Below, piece after piece: positions 52,094 to 60,749 of a stretch of DNA of 64,000 bases. Made by a program: the position numbers and the translations under genes. The stretch is from an uncultured Tateyamaria sp. (GTDB lineage: Bacteria > Pseudomonadota > Alphaproteobacteria > Rhodobacterales > Rhodobacteraceae). Below the pieces are notes generated by a model. It searched no databases. It was not told where the DNA came from and saw nothing but the letters and a program-made list of their open reading frames with translations. The first letter of the stretch is position 1; each line of letters opens with the position of its first letter. The stretch is from assembly GCF_947503705.1 (NCBI RefSeq), contig NZ_CANNES010000001.1, positions 812,501-876,500 of the forward strand, read 5' to 3'.

Positions 52094-52957
52094 TTATCCT
52101 TTGACGCCGCCGAAGGTGAGGCCGGCAATCAGGTGTTTCTGTACGATAAAGGTGAGGATCAGTGCGGGCAGGATCATCAGAACCGCCAGCGCGCACATCC
52201 CGCCCCAGTTGATGGTGAACTCTGCCGTGAAATCCAACAGACCCACGGGCATCGTCTTGGACCCCACCGACCGGGTCAGTTGCGAGGCCAGCGCAAATTC
52301 GTTCCAAGAGGTGAGAAAGGCAAAGATCGCCGCCGAGGCCACGCCAGAGCGTGCGACCGGAAATTCCACCTTCCAAAACGCCTGCCATCGGGTGCAGCCG
52401 TCAATTTCGGCGGCCTCGTGCAATTCCTTTGGGATTTGACGGAAAAACCCGTCGGTTAGCCAGATGGTAAAGGGCACGTTCAATGCCACATAGACGAGGA
52501 TCAGGCCGAAATGGGTGTCGATGATCCCCACTTTGGCAAAGACGATGAACAAGGGCAGCGACAGCGCCACGCCCGGCACCGCCCGAAACAGCATCAGGCC
52601 CACGAAGTAGCTCGATTTGCCCCGAAACCGGTAGCGGGCAAAGGCGTATCCGCCCGACATGCCGATCAGGATGGCGATGGCCGTGGACACCACCGACACG
52701 ATCAGCGAGTTGCGGAAATAGGACAGGACGGGCACGCCGCCCTCGCCCGCACCGCCAAACATCGCGCGGTAATGGTCAAGGGTGAACGAAGGGATCCAGA
52801 CCGCAGGCTTGGCCATAATCTCGACCGTGGGGCGGAACGAGTTCAGCACGATCCACAGCCCCGGAATGCAGATGATCGACATGGTCAGGAACAGCGCCAG
52901 AAAGTGCAAAGCCTTCAGGCCCCGTTTGCGGTTGCGGTGTGCTTGATTGCGGTCCAT
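52094..52957 (-). CDS. Sugar ABC transporter permease (MalG-like)
   Basis: The 287-residue inner-membrane protein has six hydrophobic segments and the EAA loop for ATPase contact near 195-215 ([21 protein letters not shown]). Its start is at [13 protein letters not shown] (52957), where a basic N-tail precedes the first segment. It forms the channel with the MalF-like permease 4 bases upstream. Confidence 0.92.
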   Translation of the reverse strand: MDRNQAHRNRKRGLKALHFLALFLTMSIICIPGLWIVLNSFRPTVEIMAKPAVWIPSFTLDHYRAMFGGAGEGGVPVLSYFRNSLIVSVVSTAIAILIGMSGGYAFARYRFRGKSSYFVGLMLFRAVPGVALSLPLFIVFAKVGIIDTHFGLILVYVALNVPFTIWLTDGFFRQIPKELHEAAEIDGCTRWQAFWKVEFPVARSGVASAAIFAFLTSWNEFALASQLTRSVGSKTMPVGLLDFTAEFTINWGGMCALAVLMILPALILTFIVQKHLIAGLTFGGVKG

Positions 52958-52961
52958 CGCG

Positions 52962-53855
52962 CTACCCTCCCATGCCCAGTTCGGCGCGCGCGGCGCTAAG
53001 CTTGCGGAAGAAATAGACGGTGAAGGCGATCGACAGCAGGATCGACACATAGCCCATCGCATTGGCCAGCCCCATGCGGGCATCGACATAGCCTGTGCGG
53101 CTCATCAGGGTCCAAAGCAGTTCGGTCCGCCGCGCGGGTCCGCCCCCCGTCATGATCTGCACGATGTCATAGGCGCGGGCCACGTCGAGCGACCGGATGG
53201 TCATGGCGATGTAAATGAACGGCATGAGGAAGGGCAGCGTGATGTGCCGAAACGTCTGCCACGGGGTGCAGCCATCGACTTTGGCCGCCTCCAACGGGTC
53301 ACGGGGCATGGCAAAGAGGCCCGCAAGGATCAGAATGGCAAAGACTGACGTGCTCATCCACACTTCGGCAAAGATGATGGAGAACATCGCCAGCTTGCCA
53401 TCCACCAGCCAGGGCAGGGCTACGTCAAATCCCATGGATTGCAGCGCGTTGTTCACCAGCCCGATATTGTCGTTGAAAATGAACTTGAACTGAAAACCGA
53501 CCAGGATCGGCGAAAACATCATCGGGAACATCAGGATGGTGCGCAGGGTGCGTTGCCCCCATGTGACCTTGTTCATCATCAGGGCGATGCACAGGCCCAG
53601 GATCAGTTCGAGGTTCAGCACGATAGTCAGGAACAGAACAGTCCGCCCAAAGGCTGCCCAGAATTTGGCGTCTGTCAGAATGCGTTCGTAATTTGCCGTT
53701 CCGATCCAGCGCCACAGGGTCGAGGGGCGGGTCAGCTTGTAGGGCGTAAAGCTTGAATACAGCGAGAAGATGAGGGGGATCAGCACCACGGCCGCAATCA
53801 CGATGAAAGCAGGCAGCAAGAGAACCAACCACTCGGGCAAGCGGCGGCGGAACAT
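52962..53855 (-). CDS. Sugar ABC transporter permease (MalF-like)
   Basis: The 297-residue permease has six hydrophobic segments, the first at about 12-35 (VLLLPAFIVIAAVVLIPLIF), and the EAA motif near 205-225 (DPLEAAKVDGCTPWQTF). It pairs with the MalG-like permease. GAGAGG precedes its start. It is the second gene of the operon after the binding protein. Confidence 0.92.
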   Translation of the reverse strand: MFRRRLPEWLVLLLPAFIVIAAVVLIPLIFSLYSSFTPYKLTRPSTLWRWIGTANYERILTDAKFWAAFGRTVLFLTIVLNLELILGLCIALMMNKVTWGQRTLRTILMFPMMFSPILVGFQFKFIFNDNIGLVNNALQSMGFDVALPWLVDGKLAMFSIIFAEVWMSTSVFAILILAGLFAMPRDPLEAAKVDGCTPWQTFRHITLPFLMPFIYIAMTIRSLDVARAYDIVQIMTGGGPARRTELLWTLMSRTGYVDARMGLANAMGYVSILLSIAFTVYFFRKLSAARAELGMGG

Positions 53856-53885
53856 GGGTCACCTCTCGGGGTTCTGGGGCAGGTC

Positions 53886-53911
53886 GGGGGCGCGAGCGGT
53901 GCCGCGCCCCC
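53886..53911 (-). terminator. Intercistronic stem-loop after ABC binding-protein gene
   Basis: GGGGGCGCG (53886-53894) pairs perfectly with CGCGCCCCC (53903-53911) around an 8-base loop, right after the binding-protein stop and before the permease. No T run follows on the minus strand. It is the same design as the stem-loop after dctP and probably protects the upstream mRNA for higher binding-protein output. Confidence 0.65.
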
Positions 53912-53923
53912 AGGAAGGTTTTC

Positions 53924-55246
53924 TTAGTAGTAGCCGGACTCGCGCATCAGCTCGTCCACCGCCTCGGCGGCATCGTTCAGCGCCTGCTCGACGGTCTTGT
54001 CACCGACGATGGCTGCCTGAAGCTCGGGGAAGACGATGTTGGTGCTTTCGCCCCATTCCGGCACGGGTGGCACGGCAAAGGCATATTCGGCCCCCGCCGC
54101 AAAGGCGGCCAGCGCCTCTGCCCGGAACGGATCATCACCCGCCTGTGCGGCGGCCACGTTCGCCTCCCACACCGCGCTGCGTGTGGGCAGGGACCCGCCA
54201 GAGCTTTCGGCCAGTTGGCTTTCCTCGCTGGTCAGAAAGCGGACCAAGGACACGGCAGCATCCTGGTTGACGCAGTCATTCGTAACGGAAAAGCCGTGAT
54301 GCCCGGACCAACCCGTGCGCGTAACCGACCCCATGGGCTGGATCGCGACGCCCACATTGCCCGCGGCCTTTGAGCTGTCGGGATCGTTAAAGAACCCTGC
54401 CCAACCGGGCCAATCCAGGTTCAGCGCAACCGTGCCACTGGCAAATCCCTGGCCCAGATCGTCCCAGACATAGCTGATGGTGCCTGCGGGCACGGCCTGG
54501 GCCTCATAAAGGTCGACAAACCACTGCAACGCGCGTTGGCCCGCCTCGGAATTGAAAACCGGGCGCTTGTCTTCGTCCAAATAATTGCCGCCCTCAGCCA
54601 CCACCATCTCATAGAAGCGGCCCACGATGGCCTCGTCCTTGCCCGCATATTGCGTGCCATAGAAATTCGGCGGATCGGCAAAAAAGATCGCCTGATCACG
54701 GACCTGATCCCAGGTTTCGGGCACGGCGAGGGCATAGCCATATTCCGCCTCGAACGCAGCGGCCCTTTCCGCGTCTTCGTAGTTGGATTTCAGATAGTAG
54801 AGAACCGACACATCGAACTGCGCGCGGGGCAGCATCAAGAGTTCGCCGCCAACGGTCGAGGCCCCGATATTGCCGGGTACAAAGGCGGCAATCTCGTCCG
54901 CAGGGACCAGATCGCTCAGGTCCGCGTATAGCCCCTCGTATTGCGGGGCAAAGGACGAATGATTCGACCCCACGCACCAGTCGGTCGTGCCTGCGGCCAT
55001 GTCCGACTTGATTTCCTTGTCGATCTCAAAGTGGCTCTTCTTTGAAATGATCTCGACGCTGGCACCGGTCGCGGCCTCCCACTCCGCAATGCGGCCATAA
55101 AGGGCCTCGTATTGCTGGCCGCCGATCAATTTTGCCTCGACGGTCACGCCATCAAAGCTGCCATAGTCCTGCGCTGCTGATGATTCGGCCGATGCGACGA
55201 GGGCTGAACTGGCGAGCAAAGCTCCCAAAACATTCATCTTTTTCAT
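53924..55246 (-). CDS. Extracellular sugar-binding protein of ABC importer
   Basis: The 440-residue protein has an N-terminal signal peptide (MKKMNVLGALLASSALVASA, cleaved near 25). The mature part is a family-1 binding protein with WSGHHGFSVTNDCVNQDAA and SGGSLPTRSAVWE blocks near the end. It captures an oligo- or monosaccharide in the periplasm, probably L-fucose. GGGAGG precedes the start. It is the first gene of the minus-strand fucose operon, divergent from the IclR regulator. Confidence 0.92.
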   Translation of the reverse strand: MKKMNVLGALLASSALVASAESSAAQDYGSFDGVTVEAKLIGGQQYEALYGRIAEWEAATGASVEIISKKSHFEIDKEIKSDMAAGTTDWCVGSNHSSFAPQYEGLYADLSDLVPADEIAAFVPGNIGASTVGGELLMLPRAQFDVSVLYYLKSNYEDAERAAAFEAEYGYALAVPETWDQVRDQAIFFADPPNFYGTQYAGKDEAIVGRFYEMVVAEGGNYLDEDKRPVFNSEAGQRALQWFVDLYEAQAVPAGTISYVWDDLGQGFASGTVALNLDWPGWAGFFNDPDSSKAAGNVGVAIQPMGSVTRTGWSGHHGFSVTNDCVNQDAAVSLVRFLTSEESQLAESSGGSLPTRSAVWEANVAAAQAGDDPFRAEALAAFAAGAEYAFAVPPVPEWGESTNIVFPELQAAIVGDKTVEQALNDAAEAVDELMRESGYY

Positions 55247-55426
55247 CGTGTCCTCCCTTGGTGCGATGAAGAACGGGCTCGTAAATCGTCGGCCGTTCTG
55301 TTCGTATGTAAATCATTTATTCATTTATAAATCAATCTTGACATAAGCCGGAACATGGCGAGACTGGTGCCCAGGGCTGGGTTCTGCTCCAAAGGTTACG
55401 CAGACCGCGGCTTTGAAGGACGATAG
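55247..55426. promoter_or_regulatory. Divergent promoter region with tandem repeat
   Basis: The 180-base AT-rich gap between the ABC operon and the IclR gene contains a tandem repeat TCATTTAT (55313-55320 and 55321-55328) next to a palindrome ATTTATAAAT (55323-55332). This is the likely control region for both units by the IclR regulator. No promoter boxes are clear enough to call. Confidence 0.45.
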
Positions 55427-56221
55427 ATGGACGATCCAAACGGCAAATACCGGGCCCCGGCTTTGGAAAAAGGCCTCGATATCATCGAGTTGCTGGCCAA
55501 TAGCGGCGAGGGGCTGAGCCAAGGCGAGGTGGCCAAGGCACTGGATCGTTCGCCAAGCGAGATTTACCGGATGCTCTCGACCCTGGTGCGGCGCGGATAT
55601 GTGCTGCGCTCGGCTTCTGGGGATCGCTATTCGCTCAGCCTCAAGATGTTTTCGATCAGTCAACGGCACCCACCCATTGGCCGGGTGATCGAGATGGCCC
55701 TGCCGCGCATGCGCGCGCTGACCCGGCAAGCCTGGCAATCGTGCCATATCGGCATGGAAAGCAACGGGGATATCGTGGTCGTGGCCACGGCGGAATCGCC
55801 CGGCAACTGGGGGTTGGCCCTGAAAATGGGCACTGTGGTGGGGCTTTGGAACACCGGGACGGGCCGGGTTTTGGCGGCCTTTCGCACAGATCAAGAGGTC
55901 GATGACCTGATCGCCCGGCACCGTCCCGCGCTGGGCGAGCCAGCCCTTGACCGTGCCGCGTTCGAGGCTGATCTGGCCCGCATCCGCCGCGTCGGCTTTG
56001 AACAGATGCCATCGGCCACTACGGTCGGCGTCACCAACATTGCCTTCCCGATCTTCAGCCCCTCGGGTGCCGTCGTGGCCGCGCTAAGCTGCCCTTATCT
56101 GGAACGCACCGACGCGCTTGAGGTGCCATCGCTGGACGAGGTGGTCGAGATGTGCCGCGCCCTCGCCGATGAGCTTACGGCGATCTATGGTGGCACCAAC
56201 CCTTACGCAAACGAGGACTAG
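55427..56221 (+). CDS. IclR-family transcriptional regulator
   Basis: The 264-residue regulator has a winged helix-turn-helix near 10-70 (LEKGLDIIELLANSGEGLSQGEVAKALDRSPSEIYRML in outline) and an IclR effector domain ending GAVVAALSCPYL. GAAGGACG precedes its ATG. It is divergent from the fucose importer genes and starts a plus-strand operon with the dehydrogenase and lactonase. It most likely controls the whole fucose locus; the inducer is unknown. Confidence 0.9.
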   Translation: MDDPNGKYRAPALEKGLDIIELLANSGEGLSQGEVAKALDRSPSEIYRMLSTLVRRGYVLRSASGDRYSLSLKMFSISQRHPPIGRVIEMALPRMRALTRQAWQSCHIGMESNGDIVVVATAESPGNWGLALKMGTVVGLWNTGTGRVLAAFRTDQEVDDLIARHRPALGEPALDRAAFEADLARIRRVGFEQMPSATTVGVTNIAFPIFSPSGAVVAALSCPYLERTDALEVPSLDEVVEMCRALADELTAIYGGTNPYANED

Positions 56222-56224
56222 GCC

Positions 56225-57244
56225 ATGCACTTCACCACGCGGCCCGTCGGGCAAACATCCCTGCGGCTGCCCACGCTGGGCTTTGGCACGGCCCCCTTGG
56301 GCGGCCTTTTTGATGCAGTGAACGGGACCGAGGCTGGGCTGACGCTGGCCGAGGCACTCGCCACCGGCATGGGTTACGTGGATACCGCGCCATTTTATGG
56401 CTTTGGCCTGTCGGAGCGGCGGGTGGGCGACCAATTGCGGGGCCGCCCCCATCTGATCTCGACCAAAGTAGGCCGGTTGCTGGAGCCCGGCCCGGTGCCC
56501 GATCCTGCTGAAATGGGGTGGCCCGATGCGCTGCCCTTTCACCCGGTACACGACTATACCTATGACGGTGTGATGCGGTCGTTTGACCATTCCTTACAAC
56601 GGCTTGGCCTTGACCGGGTCGATATCCTCTATGTCCACGACATCGGCGAAATGACCCTGGGCGCGGACAATGCAAAACACTTCAAGGACCTTGCTGACGG
56701 CGGCTATCGCGCATTGGATGAGCTGCGCGCAGCGGGCCGGATCAAAGCCATCGGCCTTGGTGTGAACGAGGTCCAGATTTGCCTTGATGCGCTTGAGATC
56801 GGCGAATGGGACGTTTTTTTGCTCGCCGGGCGCTACACGCTGCTGGAACAGACTGCGCTGGACGCATTGCTGCCCAAATGCGCAGCGCGGGGCATGTCGA
56901 TCGTGGTGGGCGGGCCATTCAATTCCGGCATTCTTGCTGGTGGCAAAACCTGGAACTACGCCGCCGCCCCTGCCGAAGTTGTGGCCCGGGTTCAAGCCTT
57001 GCGCGCTGTTTGCCAGGATTTCGATGTGCCGCTGTCGGCGGCCGCCCTGCAATTCCCGCTGGGCCACGATGTGGTCTGTTCGGTCATCCCCGGACTGCGC
57101 AACCGGGCCGAGCTGGCGGATACACTGCGCTGGGCTGCACACCCGATTCCATCCGCTTTTTGGGAGACGCTGAAACAGCGCGCACTCATGCATCCCGACG
57201 CGCCGACACCGCGCCCCCATCCCTTTGAGGAGGCACAAGGATGA
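56225..57244 (+). CDS. Aldo/keto reductase, L-fucose dehydrogenase-like
   Basis: The 339-residue enzyme has LRLPTLGFGTAPLGGLFDAV at its start, the catalytic tyrosine in VDTAPFYGFGLSERR near 52-66 and lysine in LISTKVGRLL near 77-86. DILYVHD and VVGGPFNSGILAGG follow. The family includes L-fucose/D-arabinose dehydrogenases that make aldonolactones. It overlaps the lactonase gene (ATGA), which is the next enzymatic step, so the pair performs the first two steps of fucose oxidation. Confidence 0.9.
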   Translation: MHFTTRPVGQTSLRLPTLGFGTAPLGGLFDAVNGTEAGLTLAEALATGMGYVDTAPFYGFGLSERRVGDQLRGRPHLISTKVGRLLEPGPVPDPAEMGWPDALPFHPVHDYTYDGVMRSFDHSLQRLGLDRVDILYVHDIGEMTLGADNAKHFKDLADGGYRALDELRAAGRIKAIGLGVNEVQICLDALEIGEWDVFLLAGRYTLLEQTALDALLPKCAARGMSIVVGGPFNSGILAGGKTWNYAAAPAEVVARVQALRAVCQDFDVPLSAAALQFPLGHDVVCSVIPGLRNRAELADTLRWAAHPIPSAFWETLKQRALMHPDAPTPRPHPFEEAQG

Positions 57245-58062
57245 GGATCGATACGCATCAGCATTTTTGGAAACTCGATCGCGGTGATTACGGCTGGCTG
57301 ACACCGGAGCTTGCCCCGCTTTACCGCGATTTTGCCCCTTCAGACCTCAAACCGCTGTTGGACGCCGCGGGCATCGACGGCACCATCGCGGTGCAGGCCG
57401 CGGATACAGAGGCCGAAACCGAATACCTGCTGTCACTGACGCAGGAACACGATTGGATCGTGGGCGTTGTCGGCTGGGTCGACCTTGAGGCACCCAGCGC
57501 CGTGGACAGTTTGTACCGGCTTGCCGCGCACCCCAAGCTGGTGGGCATTCGTCCCATGATCCAGGACCTTGCCGATGATGCCTGGATGCTGCGCGATGCG
57601 ATTGCGCCTGCCCTCGCCGCTATGGCTGCGCTCGATCTTACCTTTGATGCGCTGGTGATGCCCCGGCATCTGGTCCATCTAAAAGCCTTCCTCGCGCGCT
57701 ATCCTGACCTTCGCGTCGTTGTAGATCACTGCGCCAAGCCAGAGATCCGCAATCAGGCCTTTGAGCCGTGGGCCAGCGACATGACCCAGATCGCCGCGAA
57801 CCCACAGGTTTTCTGCAAAGTCTCCGGCCTCGTGACCGAAGCGAATGCCGATTGGACGGCAGAGGACCTCGCGCCTTACGTGGCCCATGTCGTGCAGGCC
57901 TTTGGCCCCGCTCGCGTCCTCTTTGGCAGCGACTGGCCGGTGGTCAACCTCGCGTCCGAGTATGGGCAGTGGCGCGACACGTTTAAGGGGTTGATGCGGG
58001 ATCAGCCCGAGGCCATCAAGACCGTGCGCGCCGCCTATCCGCGCATGTCCTCGTTAACATAG
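57241..58062 (+). CDS. L-fuconolactonase (amidohydrolase 2)
   Basis: The 273-residue metal-dependent hydrolase opens MRIDTHQHFWKLDRGDYGWL, with further amidohydrolase-2 marks in VGIRPMIQD near 99-107, VVDHCAKPEI near 160-169 and LFGSDWPVVN near 223-232. This is the pattern of L-fucono-1,5-lactonases. It hydrolyses the lactone to L-fuconate. Its last 28 bases overlap the convergent epimerase gene. Confidence 0.9.
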   Translation: MRIDTHQHFWKLDRGDYGWLTPELAPLYRDFAPSDLKPLLDAAGIDGTIAVQAADTEAETEYLLSLTQEHDWIVGVVGWVDLEAPSAVDSLYRLAAHPKLVGIRPMIQDLADDAWMLRDAIAPALAAMAALDLTFDALVMPRHLVHLKAFLARYPDLRVVVDHCAKPEIRNQAFEPWASDMTQIAANPQVFCKVSGLVTEANADWTAEDLAPYVAHVVQAFGPARVLFGSDWPVVNLASEYGQWRDTFKGLMRDQPEAIKTVRAAYPRMSSLT

Positions 58063-59006
58063 ACGTCAATGATGTCGCGGAACGTCGTCTCGGACGTAAA
58101 GCCCAACCCAATCGCCCGCTCAGGCGCAAAGTCACGGGGCCAGCCGTCAACGATGCTGACAATGTCAGGGTCCAGTTGCGGCTTGATCCGGGCCACCACG
58201 TCATTGCCGGCCACATCGCGCAACGCTTCGATCTGTTCAGCAACCGTACAGCTGAGGCCCGGCAGGTTCAGCGCGCGCCGCCCACCCAAAACCTCTGTGT
58301 CCAACCCCGCTGCATGGGCCAGAAACCCGGCGGCAGAACGGGGCGAAGCATGCCAATGACGCACCGTATCCGCCACCGGCAGGATCGCCTCGACCCCATT
58401 CAGAGGCTCGCGAATGATGCCGGAAAAGAACGACGAGGCCGCGAGGTTCGGCTTGCCCGGACGCACACAGATCGTGGGCAGGCGCAACGACACCCCGTCA
58501 ATGAAACCCTTGCGGGAAAAATCCTGAATCATCAGCTCGCAAGAGGCCTTTTGCGCGCCATAGCTGGTTTGCGGCGATTGCAGGAACTCATCCGAAATCT
58601 TGTCCGGGTACGGCCCGCCAAAGACGGCGATGGACGAGGTAAAGATCAGCTTGGGCACATAGGCGCCGCCGGTCGCCCGGTGTTGGGCGCGCAGGGCTTC
58701 AAGAAAATTCCACATGGGCCACAGATTGGTTTGCCAGCCCTTGTCGAAATCCTGCTCGGCCTCGCCCGACACGACGGAGGCCAGGAAATAGATCAGGTCA
58801 AAGCGTTCCGCAGCCAGGGCCGCCCCTTCGGCGGCAACCGACAGATTGCCCACCAGATGACGGCGGTTCGGGGCTGCGGGCGGCGGGGCAATGTCGTGCA
58901 AAGTAAGATCGAAAGCTTCACCGCTTGGCAGGCCGTTCGTTTCAAGATGGTGGGCCAGCTTTTGCCCCACCATGCCGCCACCACCCAGGATCAGAATGCG
59001 TTTCAT
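58035..59006 (-). CDS. denD: DenD-like D-erythronate dehydrogenase (NAD epimerase fold)
   Basis: The 323-residue short-chain-like enzyme has ILILGGGGMVGQKLAHHL at its start and SYGAQKASCEL (Tyr-x3-Lys) near 152-162, plus GVSLRLPTICVRPGKPN near 176. It closely resembles D-erythronate dehydrogenases. It pairs with the ltnD-like gene downstream of it in the opposite order, suggesting catabolism of four-carbon sugar acids. It overlaps the fuconolactonase by 28 bases on the other strand. Confidence 0.82.
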   Translation of the reverse strand: MKRILILGGGGMVGQKLAHHLETNGLPSGEAFDLTLHDIAPPPAAPNRRHLVGNLSVAAEGAALAAERFDLIYFLASVVSGEAEQDFDKGWQTNLWPMWNFLEALRAQHRATGGAYVPKLIFTSSIAVFGGPYPDKISDEFLQSPQTSYGAQKASCELMIQDFSRKGFIDGVSLRLPTICVRPGKPNLAASSFFSGIIREPLNGVEAILPVADTVRHWHASPRSAAGFLAHAAGLDTEVLGGRRALNLPGLSCTVAEQIEALRDVAGNDVVARIKPQLDPDIVSIVDGWPRDFAPERAIGLGFTSETTFRDIIDVYVNEDMRG

Positions 59007-59881
59007 GTGAGCATCCCGTTGCGTTTCTTCAGCTCAAGGTACAGGCCCGAATGATCCATGTCCGCCCCATCCATGTCGTCCACAAAATGCGCGAAACGGT
59101 CGCGCACGCCTTGGGTCATGGGCAGCGACAGGTTCACATGTGCGGCCTCGGCCAGCACGTTGTCCAAGTCCTTGAGCTGAAATTTGGACAGGCCACCCGG
59201 CACGAAATTGCCTTCTGTCATCCGCTCTCCATGCTGTTGCAGGATGGTGCTGTCAGCGAAACCGCCCTTGAGGGCCGCGCGCAGCGCCGCAGGGTCGGCG
59301 CCACCCTCAGCGGCCAGCAGCATCGCTTCGGCCACCGCGCCAATGGTCACGGCCACAATCGTCTGATTGCAAAGCTTGGACAGTTGCCCCGTTCCCGCAG
59401 GGCCCACGTGCACAGGGCGGCCCATCGCCTCGAACACCGGGCGGGCGCGGTCGAAATCAGACGCCTCGCCGCCCACCATGATGGCCAGACCGGCGGCTTC
59501 GGCCCCCTTGGTGCCACCCGACACGGGCGCATCCAGATGGGCAATGCCCGCCTTGGCCAGGATCGCCTTTTGGGCGCGGGCCTCTTCAGGCTTGGTCGAC
59601 GACATGTCGATCCACAGCGCCCCGTCCTTCAACGCGCCCACGTTTTCCTCGACCACGGCCAAGACTGTGGGCCCGTCACTCATCATGGAAATGACGATAT
59701 CGGCCCCGGCGACAGCCTCTGCCACAGTGGCTGCGACCGTCGCGCCATGAACGGCCAGCGGATCGGCCTTGGCCTGGGTTCGGTTCCAAACGGTCAGCGG
59801 CACACTCGCCGCTGCCAGATTGCGGGCCATGGGAAATCCCATCAACCCGGTGCCCAACAAAGCCACCTTTTCCATCGCCAT
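59003..59881 (-). CDS. NAD-dependent beta-hydroxyacid dehydrogenase (LtnD-like)
   Basis: The 292-residue enzyme starts MAMEKVALLGTGLMGFPMARNL (59881), 9 bases after GGGAG; an earlier ATG at 59905 lacks support. DAPVSGGTKGAEAAG near 119-133 is the substrate block and the catalytic lysine is in GQLSKLCNQTIVAV near 168-181. It is in the 3-hydroxyisobutyrate dehydrogenase family and by neighbourhood with denD may act on threonate or a related acid. It overlaps denD by 4 bases. Confidence 0.82.
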   Translation of the reverse strand: MAMEKVALLGTGLMGFPMARNLAAASVPLTVWNRTQAKADPLAVHGATVAATVAEAVAGADIVISMMSDGPTVLAVVEENVGALKDGALWIDMSSTKPEEARAQKAILAKAGIAHLDAPVSGGTKGAEAAGLAIMVGGEASDFDRARPVFEAMGRPVHVGPAGTGQLSKLCNQTIVAVTIGAVAEAMLLAAEGGADPAALRAALKGGFADSTILQQHGERMTEGNFVPGGLSKFQLKDLDNVLAEAAHVNLSLPMTQGVRDRFAHFVDDMDGADMDHSGLYLELKKRNGMLT

Positions 59882-60002
59882 TCTGATACTCCCGAAATTT
59901 CGCAAGCCGTCTGGTCAAGCCCAACGCCTTGTCTTACGCTAACACCAAAACGCAGCGGACGCCGTTGCGCAACACCTGATCAAAAATGGGAGGGACGACG
60001 CC

Positions 60003-60749
60003 ATGGGCCGTTTGGACGGTAAGCGCGCGCTTGTGACGGCTGCGGGCCAGGGAATTGGGCGGGCCAGTGCACTGGCCATGGCCGCCGAGGGCGCACAAGT
60101 CTTTGCCACCGATGTGAACGAGGCGGCGTTGGCCGACCTTACCGGGGACAATATCGAAACACTGGTGCTGAATGCGATGGACGCCGACAGCATCAAAGCC
60201 GGGGTCGCCCATGCGGCACCGGATGTTTTGTTCAATTGTGCGGGCTTTGTGCATCACGGTACGGTTCTGGACGCGACCGACGACGAATGGGATTTCGCCT
60301 TCACCCTCAATGTGCGCTCCATGGCGCGGACGATGCAGGCGGCCTTGCCTGGTATGATCGAACGGGGTGGCGGGTCGATCATCAACATGTCCTCGGCCTG
60401 TTCCAGCATCATCGGCGCGCCCAACCGGTTCATCTATGGCACGACCAAGGCCGCCGTGATCGGCATGACCAAATCGGTCGCCGTGGACTATGTGACCAAA
60501 GGCATCCGCTGCAACTGCATCTGCCCCGGTACGGTGGAAAGCCCAAGCTGGTTGGACCGGGTCAAGGCACTGGGCGAAGAATTGGGCAGCTATGACGAGG
60601 CTCTGGCACAGTTCGTGGCCCGCCAACCCATGGGCCGCGTCGCCTCTGCCAGCGAAATCGCTGCTCTTGTGGTGTATCTGGCCAGCGACGAAAGCGGCTT
60701 TACCACCGGGCACCCCCATATCATCGACGGAGGCTGGTCAGGCCAATGA
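60003..60749 (+). CDS. SDR, 2-keto-3-deoxy-L-fuconate dehydrogenase-like
   Basis: The 248-residue short-chain dehydrogenase has [19 protein letters not shown] near 9-27, NCAG near 78-81, the [21 protein letters not shown] block with catalytic Ser, Tyr and Lys near 131-151, and [10 protein letters not shown]. It matches 2-keto-3-deoxy-L-fuconate dehydrogenases that make the 2,4-diketo acid. GGAGGGACG precedes the start and it overlaps the dehydratase gene (ATGA). Confidence 0.88.
   Translation: MGRLDGKRALVTAAGQGIGRASALAMAAEGAQVFATDVNEAALADLTGDNIETLVLNAMDADSIKAGVAHAAPDVLFNCAGFVHHGTVLDATDDEWDFAFTLNVRSMARTMQAALPGMIERGGGSIINMSSACSSIIGAPNRFIYGTTKAAVIGMTKSVAVDYVTKGIRCNCICPGTVESPSWLDRVKALGEELGSYDEALAQFVARQPMGRVASASEIAALVVYLASDESGFTTGHPHIIDGGWSGQ

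Noticed and set aside
51997-52388. Long N-terminal extension of the ABC ATPase frame
   Set aside because: It lies in another frame of the permease gene and adds 100 residues unknown in the family; MSQVTLSNV at 52088 is the normal start.
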